The notes under the pieces were generated by a model. The model saw only the letters and a program-made list of their open reading frames with translations. It searched no databases and was not told where the DNA came from. A DNA stretch of 8,860 bases from Promethearchaeota archaeon (lineage in GTDB: Archaea > Asgardarchaeota > Lokiarchaeia > Sigyniarchaeales > SOKP01): NCBI GenBank assembly GCA_030605895.1, contig JAUWHL010000249.1, forward strand, positions 1 through 8,860, given 5' to 3'. The position numbers and the translations under genes are program-made. Position 1 is the first letter of the stretch; the number at the start of each line of letters is the position of its first letter. Shown here one piece after another: positions 1-5,645 of this stretch.

Positions 1-175
1 GACCACTTTGATAATAAATGTACTATAAACTATCAGTATTACAATCTCATATTTATTTTTTTTTAAATAAGAAATGTAATAATTTCGGTAACAAATGTTT
101 TATTCAATTTGTTGTACTAGATATTAAAATAAGAGATTGAAATAAAAACAATTAAAGATGAAATGATGTAAAAAA
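1..175. other. Noncoding leader region upstream of the coiled-coil gene
   Basis: No open reading frame of useful length is visible. The stretch is very AT-rich and holds two TATA-like motifs, TTTAAATAA at 62-70 and ATTAAAATAAG at 123-133. The second is the better placed for the gene at 176, since a start site about 25 bases downstream would leave a leader of roughly 20-25 bases. ATG triplets at 158, 163 and 166 are each closed by a stop within one or two codons, so none can start the downstream gene. Promoter assignment is inference from motif and spacing only. Confidence 0.4.
90..113. repeat. Short inverted repeat upstream of the coiled-coil gene
   Basis: AACAAAT at 90-96 is followed after a 10-base loop by its perfect reverse complement ATTTGTT at 107-113. 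In RNA the stem could extend by two G-U pairs (88-89 with 114-115). It could be an operator dyad or a weak hairpin. In DNA this AT-rich a 7-base dyad may well be chance, so function is not claimed. Confidence 0.25.
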
Positions 176-1456
176 TTGAGTTCTAAACCAAAAAAAAAAG
201 ACAAAAAAGAAAAACAGAAAAAAACGGAGATCAAAAAAGCAGAGGAGGGTGCTGAAGATCAACAGAAATCAATTAAGAGTAATATCTTTTCTAGGCTTGA
301 CGAAATTGATACAGCTACTAAAGAGAAGAGTAGAGCAACTGAAGAGAAATTAAGGAGAGGTTTGATAGAAAGTAAAGCAACAGAAAAAAGGGAAGAGATT
401 AAGGAAAAAGAGGTAAGAATTAGTGAAATAAAAAAAGAGATAGAAAGATTAAGGGATATCAAACAAAATTACTATGATAAAGGAGATAACATTAAAACCA
501 TAGAAATAAGTAAAAAAATAATAGATCTTGCCACTAAATATGATATGTTGTTTATAGCTACTGAAGAGAAGACGTTTGTTGATCAAGTGCAAAATAAAAT
601 AATTGGAACTCCTAAAAAGACTATAAGTGAACAGATAGAGAATCTAAAAAAAATAAGACATGCTCATTATGCCCGAAAAAAATATGAAAAAGCAATTGAA
701 GTATCAAATAAAATCATCGATTTAGCTACTAAAGAGAATTTGATTTCAGTCGTAAAGGAAGAAGAAAAGTTTATATCCTTAATGAAAGATAAAATAAATG
801 CAAAAACTTCTGGAAGGAAAATTCTTGAAACATTAAAAGTAGAAGATGTTAAGGAGAGTCAGATCAAACGAGATATGATAAAGGAAAAAGTAATAGTTGA
901 ATTAGGTATCAAAGAAATCGGTGGAAAAGATAAAATAGAAGAAGAAAGACAAAATTTAGTAGAGGAAAAACAGAATTTCGAAGTAGAAAAGCAGAAATTT
1001 GAAGAGGAAAAGCATTTATTTAAAGGAGAAAAGCAGAAATTTGATGAAGAAAAAGAAGCGTTTGACTGGGAAAAGCAAATGTTTGAAGAAGTAAAAAAAT
1101 TTGAACGAGATAAAGTAAAAGCAGTCACCACAGAAGATGGAACAAAACCAGACTCAGAAATTATAATAAATGGAGAGATAGGAAAATTTGAGGAACACTC
1201 GATAAAATTTAAAATGCAAAAAAAAGTTTTTATAAATGAAAAAAAGAAATTTGAAGAAGAAAAAGAAAAATTTAAGCAAGAAAAATTGGAACTTGAGGAA
1301 CAGAAAAACCTATTTGAAGAGAACTGGCTAAAATTTGAAAAGGAAAAAAACGAGCTTAAACAAGAAAAACAAAAATTTGAAGAAGAAAAAGAAACTTTTA
1401 AATGGGAAAAACAAATGTTTGAAGAAGTAAAAAAATACGAGAGAGACAAAGAATGA
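176..1456 (+). CDS. Lys/Glu-rich coiled-coil protein with TPR-like repeats
   Basis: I do not recognise a named family. The 426-aa product has no signal peptide or membrane segment and is probably cytosolic. Residues 1-35 are a highly basic, disordered-looking tail. Residues 40-90 are a charged helix. Residues 91-142 and 156-207 are two copies of a helical, TPR-like unit sharing IIDLATK at a period of 65 residues. Residues 257-313 and 355-425 are two arrays of heptads of the form EKQKFEE with Phe or Leu at a fixed position, joined by a less regular linker (314-354). Both arrays end in nearly the same WEKQMFEEVKK segment. The start is taken as TTG at 176 because the only in-frame ATG upstream (158) is closed by TGA at 164; no clear Shine-Dalgarno site is seen. 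An A10 run at 190-199 encodes early lysines. The architecture resembles coiled-coil proteins that are abundant in Lokiarchaeia (recollection, not a search). A structural or scaffolding role is conceivable but unproven. Confidence 0.8.
   Translation: MSSKPKKKDKKEKQKKTEIKKAEEGAEDQQKSIKSNIFSRLDEIDTATKEKSRATEEKLRRGLIESKATEKREEIKEKEVRISEIKKEIERLRDIKQNYYDKGDNIKTIEISKKIIDLATKYDMLFIATEEKTFVDQVQNKIIGTPKKTISEQIENLKKIRHAHYARKKYEKAIEVSNKIIDLATKENLISVVKEEEKFISLMKDKINAKTSGRKILETLKVEDVKESQIKRDMIKEKVIVELGIKEIGGKDKIEEERQNLVEEKQNFEVEKQKFEEEKHLFKGEKQKFDEEKEAFDWEKQMFEEVKKFERDKVKAVTTEDGTKPDSEIIINGEIGKFEEHSIKFKMQKKVFINEKKKFEEEKEKFKQEKLELEEQKNLFEENWLKFEKEKNELKQEKQKFEEEKETFKWEKQMFEEVKKYERDKE
446..796 (+). repeat. 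Two tandem 65-residue helical (TPR-like) repeats
   Basis: Within the coiled-coil protein, residues 91-142 (bases 446-601) and 156-207 (bases 641-796) align without gaps. Both copies have a basic first helix ending in Tyr (Y100, Y165 region), then a KxIEIS/KAIEVS helix, IIDLATK, and a closing helix with EEK followed by F. The period is 65 residues (195 bases). The pattern of paired helices with small and aromatic residues recalls TPR units, but the family is not identified. Confidence 0.65.
944..1450 (+). repeat. Duplicated heptad arrays in the coiled-coil gene
   Basis: Residues 257-313 and 355-425 each run as 7-residue units rich in Glu and Lys with one Phe/Leu per unit. The last 54 bases of each array, 1061-1114 and 1397-1450, are 46/54 identical at the DNA level and 16/18 identical in protein, spaced exactly 336 bases (112 codons). 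The higher similarity of the array ends than of the rest suggests a recent segmental duplication or gene conversion. The heptads predict a long parallel coiled coil. Confidence 0.75.
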
Positions 1457-1466
1457 TCCTGAATTA

Positions 1467-1496
1467 TTTTTCTAAGGATTTCTTGTTTTTAAAAAA
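1467..1496. terminator. Bidirectional T-tract terminator between convergent genes
   Basis: T5 runs at 1467-1471 and 1486-1490 lie just after the stop of the plus-strand coiled-coil gene. The A6 run at 1491-1496 reads as T6 on the minus strand after the stop of the TIGR04076 gene. Archaeal RNA polymerase terminates at such T-rich tracts without a hairpin, so this 74-base convergent gap can serve both genes. Inferred from base composition and position. Confidence 0.45.
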
Positions 1497-1530
1497 TTAT
1501 CGAGACTTATTCTAAGGAACTCTCCTATTA

Positions 1531-1806
1531 TTACTCTCTAATCCTTTTTAACTCAATTTTTACCGCATTAGACTTATCAGGGCATTCCCATTCTACAACA
1601 TCTGGATCTTCAACCCAAGTATCAGGGAAAGAACCTCCAAATTGGAGCATAATAATATAAGGAAAGATATCATGATAAAAAAACCCACATAATCCTCCTG
1701 AATCATGAGCATCTAATTCGATTTTATCTCCGACTTCATGACCCACATGACAATGTCCTTTTACTTCCTTAATGATCCCAACAATTTGATATCCTACTTT
1801 TGTCAT
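1531..1806 (-). CDS. TIGR04076 family protein (function unknown)
   Basis: The 91-aa product matches my recollection of the TIGR04076 family, small proteins found mostly in anaerobic archaea and bacteria, whose biochemical role is not known to me. Family-like features in order are a GHCHVGHEVGD segment (residues 17-27, Cys19 and His23), a GLCG turn (Cys40), FPY (48-50), FGG (57-59), DPDV (67-70) and CPD (Cys75). Three conserved-looking Cys and His residues could bind a metal, but this is inference. There is no signal peptide or membrane segment. The ATG at 1806 is preceded by no Shine-Dalgarno sequence, while a TATA-like box about 30 bases upstream suggests a leaderless or near-leaderless mRNA. 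It is transcribed divergently from the dipeptidase operon and convergently with the coiled-coil gene, so it is probably monocistronic. Confidence 0.85.
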   Translation of the reverse strand: MTKVGYQIVGIIKEVKGHCHVGHEVGDKIELDAHDSGGLCGFFYHDIFPYIIMLQFGGSFPDTWVEDPDVVEWECPDKSNAVKIELKRIRE

Positions 1807-1830
1807 AATTAAAACCCGTATAAATTTTAA

Positions 1831-1840
1831 TTTTTAAATA
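1831..1840 (-). promoter_or_regulatory. TATA box for the TIGR04076 gene
   Basis: On the minus strand the sequence reads TATTTAAAAA, centred about 30 bases upstream of the ATG at 1806. With the usual archaeal spacing of about 26 bases to the start site, transcription would begin within a few bases of the ATG. This agrees with the absence of a Shine-Dalgarno sequence. Motif and spacing only. Confidence 0.45.
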
Positions 1841-1880
1841 ATTGAACATATAATTATACTTATTGATATTTTACCATTTA

Positions 1881-1890
1881 TTTTAAATAA
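1881..1890 (+). promoter_or_regulatory. TATA box for the pepD-phosphoesterase operon
   Basis: TTTTAAATAA is centred about 24 bases before the ATG at 1910, the distance expected if transcription starts at or next to the start codon. No Shine-Dalgarno sequence precedes that ATG, and an in-frame TAA (1907-1909) abuts it. A leaderless transcript is inferred. This box and the minus-strand box at 1831-1840 form a compact divergent promoter region. Confidence 0.5.
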
Positions 1891-1909
1891 TTATTATAAT
1901 TTATCCTAA

Positions 1910-3415
1910 ATGACGATTATTTTGGTAGATTTAGCGAATTTGGGTCATCCACGCGAATTTTGGGACTATTTTTATCAAATTTCTAGAATTCCCAGATGTT
2001 CAAGACAAGAAGAAAAAATAAGAATTTTTATCAAACAGGAAGCAGAAAAATTTGGATTTAAACATAAAGTTGATGAAATAGGAAATATTGCCGTAAAAAT
2101 TCCATGTGCTGCTCAAAAATTAAAATGTATTTTACAATGTCATATGGATATGGTTTGCGAAAAAAATGAAGCAGTTGTTCATGATTTTTCAAAAGATCCA
2201 TTAAAGCTAAAAATCATTGATATTGATAATGAAAAATGGATTACTGCCGAAGGAACAACATTGGGAGCTGATAATGGTGTAGGAGTATGTTATTTATTAA
2301 CAATAATGAAAAAATTTCATAAGAATGAGTTAAAATTTGATAGGCTAGGATTAGATCTATTATTCACTGTCCGTGAAGAATATGATATGGGTGGAGCAAA
2401 AAACATTGATCCTAACCTTATTGAAGGTAAATTTTTAATAAATCTCGATTCTGGTCAAAAAGCAATAACAATAGGGTGTACAGGAGGTATAGGATTTCAT
2501 ACTAAAGTCAAAAAAAAAGCCATTTTTATCGATAGTGAGGTTCTTAATCTTCAACAAATAAGTATTTCCATTTTTGGATTAGCTGGAGGACATTCAGGAC
2601 GTTGTAATGAAGGTCAAGCACATGCAATTAAAATTTTATGCCAAATTCTTTGGAAATTAAATAAAAAATATATAATTTTCATTAACAAAATTCATGGAGG
2701 AGGTGCTGCTAATGCTATTCCTAGAGAAGCGAACTCAATAATCTTTATTAAGAAAGACCAGTTTGAAGAACTCAAATCATTTATCCTTGAGATTTTCAAT
2801 GAAATTAAAAATCTTTTTAATGGAAATGAAAAAGAGATGGATATTTCAATAGAAAAATACGAAGATTTTTCAAGTAATGAAGTGTTATCTAAAAATGTTC
2901 AAGATAAATTGCTAGATCTTTTATATATCTTTCCTAATGGCCCTATTGCTTTTCATCCCAAAATAAAAGATTTGATGTTTACTTCAACCAATTTAGGTAA
3001 AATTAGAACTAAAGAAGATCATATCAAAATCAGATGGCTTCACCGTAGCTTAAGTAAGTATTATAATAATGATATTTATGAACAAGTCATGATATTAATA
3101 GAACTTTCTGGTCTTGAGAAGGAAAACAAATTCCGTGGTACTTATCCTCCATGGGAGCCAAATTTTAATTCTGAACTCTTAAAAATCGCTCAAAACAGTT
3201 ATAAAGAATTATTTAAAGAAGAGGTAGATCTTAAAATAATCCATGGAGGATTAGAAGCTACACTATTGATAGATAAAATTCCTAAAATTGAAGCAATTGC
3301 ATTTGGTGCTAACTCTAAAGGACTTCACTCTCCAGACGAACGCTTAGAAGTGAAGTCAGTTGAAAGAACTTGGAATTTTCTTAAACACCTACTCAAAAAA
3401 ATTGATCAGTTTTAG
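1910..3415 (+). CDS. pepD: PepD-like aminoacyl-histidine dipeptidase (M20C)
   Basis: This is a cytosolic metallopeptidase of the M20 family, PepD (beta-Ala-His/Xaa-His dipeptidase) type, which cleaves dipeptides and some other short peptides with a two-metal site. The 501-aa length is close to the E. coli enzyme (485 aa), and similarity runs from end to end. Expected catalytic residues are present: His78 and Asp80 in QCHMDM, bridging Asp121 in GADNG, general base Glu156 and metal ligand Glu157 in REE, Asp180 in NLDS, and His473 in LHSPDE. The lid/dimerisation domain carries GGHSG (226-230) and NAIPREA (268-274). The acidic residues that follow NTDS in E. coli PepD are replaced by Gly-Gln. The start is secure: an in-frame TAA directly precedes the ATG. 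It is the first gene of an operon with a metallophosphoesterase 10 bases downstream. PepD is mainly a bacterial enzyme, so ancient acquisition from bacteria is possible. True substrate is not provable from sequence. Confidence 0.93.
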   Translation: MTIILVDLANLGHPREFWDYFYQISRIPRCSRQEEKIRIFIKQEAEKFGFKHKVDEIGNIAVKIPCAAQKLKCILQCHMDMVCEKNEAVVHDFSKDPLKLKIIDIDNEKWITAEGTTLGADNGVGVCYLLTIMKKFHKNELKFDRLGLDLLFTVREEYDMGGAKNIDPNLIEGKFLINLDSGQKAITIGCTGGIGFHTKVKKKAIFIDSEVLNLQQISISIFGLAGGHSGRCNEGQAHAIKILCQILWKLNKKYIIFINKIHGGGAANAIPREANSIIFIKKDQFEELKSFILEIFNEIKNLFNGNEKEMDISIEKYEDFSSNEVLSKNVQDKLLDLLYIFPNGPIAFHPKIKDLMFTSTNLGKIRTKEDHIKIRWLHRSLSKYYNNDIYEQVMILIELSGLEKENKFRGTYPPWEPNFNSELLKIAQNSYKELFKEEVDLKIIHGGLEATLLIDKIPKIEAIAFGANSKGLHSPDERLEVKSVERTWNFLKHLLKKIDQF

Positions 3416-3419
3416 AGGT
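3415..3419 (+). promoter_or_regulatory. Shine-Dalgarno site that fixes the phosphoesterase start
   Basis: GAGGT, matching the archaeal GGAGGTGAT consensus, lies six bases before the ATG at 3426 and overlaps the TAG stop of pepD. It selects this ATG over the in-frame ATG at 3360, which would add 22 residues lying inside pepD and ahead of the conserved beta strand. The overlap with the pepD stop suggests translational coupling. Confidence 0.7.
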
Positions 3420-3425
3420 TATAAG

Positions 3426-4148
3426 ATGGAAGAGACATCCAAAATAGCTATAATTTCAGATATCCATGCAAACAAATATGCTTTAAACAGATTTCTTCAT
3501 TACATCGAACAAAACTTTCAAGTTGATAAAATCTTGAACTTGGGAGATTTTGTTCATATTGGACCACACCCAAAAGAAGTTGCACAAATAATATTCAATG
3601 ATATACGATTTGAGAATATTATTGGCAATAATGAAATGATTTTGCTCGGAAAACATGAAACCCCTCTAAGTGTAGAACCCCATAGTGATTGGACAAGGGA
3701 TCAACTCGGGGAAAAATTTCTTGATAAGATACAAAATACTCCTACTTCAAAAACACTGATTATGAATGGAAAAAAAATCCTGATGCTTCATTCACATTTT
3801 TATGATATTCCTGGTCGATCAATTCAGGATAATCTTTTAATTTACCAAGGAAAATCTTTAGATGAATTTTTGAGTGACTATCCTAAAGATGTTGATATTG
3901 TTTTAGTAGGTCATTCTCACGAGCAGTTATATATCTCATGGGAAGGGAAAACCATTATAAATCCTGGTTCGATCAGTGTTACTTGGAAACCAAGAACCTC
4001 ATTTTGTTTAATGGAACTTGATTCAAAAAACATGAATGTGGTTTTTAAAAATATTCCTTATGATACTTCTAAATTAAAAGAAGATTATATACGGCGAGGT
4101 GTTCCAAATAAAGAATTCTTAATGAAATATTTTTACCCTTTTCTTTAA
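3426..4148 (+). CDS. YfcE-like calcineurin-type metallophosphoesterase
   Basis: This is a two-metal phosphoesterase/phosphodiesterase of the calcineurin-like superfamily, YfcE/MJ0936-like, 240 aa, cytosolic. The metal-binding motifs appear in the canonical order: SDIHAN (Asp12, His14), NLGDFVHIGPHP (Asp41), GNNE (Asn68), LHSH (His122 or His124) and GHSH (His163, His165), followed by NPGS (179-182). The GNH(D/E) histidine is replaced by Asn69; YfcE-type enzymes also lack it, which points to phosphodiesterase rather than protein phosphatase chemistry. The region between GNNE and LHSH is a family-variable cap. The start at 3426 rests on the GAGGT site and on the first strand KIAIISDIH beginning right after it. 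It is second in an operon with pepD. The natural substrate is unknown, and no functional link between dipeptidase and phosphodiesterase is evident. Confidence 0.88.
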   Translation: MEETSKIAIISDIHANKYALNRFLHYIEQNFQVDKILNLGDFVHIGPHPKEVAQIIFNDIRFENIIGNNEMILLGKHETPLSVEPHSDWTRDQLGEKFLDKIQNTPTSKTLIMNGKKILMLHSHFYDIPGRSIQDNLLIYQGKSLDEFLSDYPKDVDIVLVGHSHEQLYISWEGKTIINPGSISVTWKPRTSFCLMELDSKNMNVVFKNIPYDTSKLKEDYIRRGVPNKEFLMKYFYPFL

Positions 4149-4166
4149 CATTAACATCGGAATATC

Positions 4167-4173
4167 TTTTTTT
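4167..4173 (+). terminator. T7 terminator of the pepD operon
   Basis: A run of seven T residues lies about 20 bases after the phosphoesterase stop codon, without a hairpin, as expected for archaeal termination. It sits in the convergent gap with the minus-strand operon. No comparable T run is seen on the minus strand of this gap, so the 3' end of that operon is not defined. Confidence 0.5.
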
Positions 4174-4232
4174 ATATGATTTATCTAAATTATTATAGAA
4201 ATCATCAATTGTGAATATTAAAGCAAATCTCT

Positions 4233-5639
4233 TCAATCTAATTGAATGTTCTTCTTCTTGCGGACTCTCTTAGCTTGAATAGCAATGGTTTCAAGAAGCC
4301 TACATTGATTTGTTGATATCCAAGGGCCTTCACAATCTATTGCGGCGTAAGGAATCTCACTCTTATTAGCTAGAGGACGGATAATAGCTTGTGAATTCAT
4401 TGCAGGTTGACAATTAAAAGTCCCTAAATTAATCAGACCATCATAAATTCCTTCCTTAATAGAATGTAAAAATCTGCCAGTTATTAATGGAGTTTCAGTA
4501 AAACTATTTGAAGAAATGTGATTATTTCCTTCTTCCAAGAGATCTATGAAATCTACATATGAATCAAATAGTAATCCTGATTTTCCAATTATTCTTCTAA
4601 AAATTTTGCATTGAGAATCCAGGAATTTCATAGCACTTCTATTTCTTTTAGCTCTTTGAGCTTCTTTCCTATCTTTTTCATCTATACCACAAAATTCTAG
4701 TACTTGCTCATTAAATTGCTCTTTTGGGCTGGTAATTCCCTTTTTAAATCCAAATCTTATAGTACTTTCAGCTAAAATAAGATTCATTGATTCAGCTATA
4801 TCAACTACTTTTGCAATAATTCCCCTTTCAAGAAAAAAATCCTCTGTTGGATAATGATCAAACATTAAATTTAAACCTCCAAAAATTAGTACTTTTGGGG
4901 TCTCTTCAACTTTAGCTTTAAGGGGCGTTTTCTTAACCTCTTTTGCCCATTTTAACAATCCAGTATTCAAAGTTTTCTTCCCTTCCTTTATATTCTCAAT
5001 AAATTCTCGAGTTAATCTTTCAAATCTCTCCATAGCTATGTTTCTATTTTCAGCAACACAATGTAAGGCATTTCTGGCTTCAATAAAATAGTGTCCTATA
5101 AGAAAATTAATATTTTCCCAGGCAATTAAGTCTTGATTCAACCCTAAATAGTTATTTGTATATTTAGGGAAAGCAAAAAAAATCACATTTTTCATATTTA
5201 ATCTTGAAGCAAATGTTTCCCAAAGAACCGACCATGCCCCATTCTGGCACGGTCCATGTTGATCTATTGGAGTTCGATAAATTGTAATCTCTTCATCAGT
5301 TCTGCATTCATGAATATCTTTTAAGACTGCTCCAGCAATCGCAACACTAGCAAGACATTCTCTTCCAGAACAAATCTTTTTAGCATATTGTAAAACAGAA
5401 GCATCAGTTTCTTTACTAATCCGAATATTACGACCATATTTTTTATATAAATTTATAACTAACTGTCTTCCATAAGTATTTCGAGGTTCTGGATTAACAA
5501 ATACTATCCTAGAGTCATTAAAGTTAATTTTCTGTCCATCACTATCAATAATATAATTATAATTTTTGGAAAATCGAGCTTGTTTAACTTTATCTGCTTT
5601 TTCAATTTCCTGATTTATAAATTGGTTTATTTCAGTCAT
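4233..5639 (-). CDS. HgdB-like partner protein (2-hydroxyacyl-CoA dehydratase-related)
   Basis: The 468-aa protein resembles the C-terminal part of the large single-chain CoA-enzyme-activase proteins (BadF-BadF-DUF2229-C-terminal region) and more distantly HgdB-type (HGD-D) electron-accepting subunits. Candidate Fe-S ligands are Cys90 and Cys95 in the CSGREC segment, Cys131 in HGPC, Cys410 in FNCQPA, and Cys436 and Cys446 near the C-terminus; Cys112, Cys194, Cys317 and Cys344 are less family-like. By analogy with HgdB and double-cubane proteins it should hold an iron-sulfur cluster that receives low-potential electrons from its ATPase partner and reduces a substrate, but neither the cluster type nor the substrate is shown. 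Residues 205-245 and 320-350 are charged helices. There is no signal peptide. Its ATG lies three bases after the stop of the upstream ATPase gene and in the same frame. A weak GCGGT element seven bases before the ATG overlaps the end of the upstream gene, suggesting translational coupling. Confidence 0.8.
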   Translation of the reverse strand: MTEINQFINQEIEKADKVKQARFSKNYNYIIDSDGQKINFNDSRIVFVNPEPRNTYGRQLVINLYKKYGRNIRISKETDASVLQYAKKICSGRECLASVAIAGAVLKDIHECRTDEEITIYRTPIDQHGPCQNGAWSVLWETFASRLNMKNVIFFAFPKYTNNYLGLNQDLIAWENINFLIGHYFIEARNALHCVAENRNIAMERFERLTREFIENIKEGKKTLNTGLLKWAKEVKKTPLKAKVEETPKVLIFGGLNLMFDHYPTEDFFLERGIIAKVVDIAESMNLILAESTIRFGFKKGITSPKEQFNEQVLEFCGIDEKDRKEAQRAKRNRSAMKFLDSQCKIFRRIIGKSGLLFDSYVDFIDLLEEGNNHISSNSFTETPLITGRFLHSIKEGIYDGLINLGTFNCQPAMNSQAIIRPLANKSEIPYAAIDCEGPWISTNQCRLLETIAIQAKRVRKKKNIQLD

Positions 5640-5645
5640 AATTCA
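5640..5645 (-). other. In-frame TGA junction between the two Fe-S genes
   Basis: On the minus strand the ATPase gene ends with GTT TGA, followed by ATT and then the ATG of the HgdB-like gene, all in one reading frame (start codons 8600 and 5639 differ by 2961 = 3 x 987 bases). A single stop codon therefore separates what would otherwise be one 1455-residue chain. No GC-rich SECIS-like hairpin is seen in the 3' region 4149-4232, so selenocysteine insertion is unlikely. Simple termination and re-initiation is the default reading. Confidence 0.9.

Noticed and set aside
859..1449. Long Ser/Phe-rich open frame on the minus strand opposite the coiled-coil gene (also a shorter one at 259-462)
   Set aside because: It is the antisense reading of Lys/Glu-rich codons (AAA/GAA give TTT/TTC), with low-complexity Ser/Phe content, no promoter and no family resemblance.
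3360..3425. Upstream ATG extension of the metallophosphoesterase
   Set aside because: It would overlap pepD by 56 bases and add non-conserved residues, while GAGGT precisely precedes the ATG at 3426.
5643..5645. Selenocysteine at the TGA between activase and HgdB-like genes
   Set aside because: The site is in a Lys-rich non-catalytic junction, and no GC-rich SECIS-like hairpin is visible in the downstream region 4149-4232. An ordinary stop is more likely.
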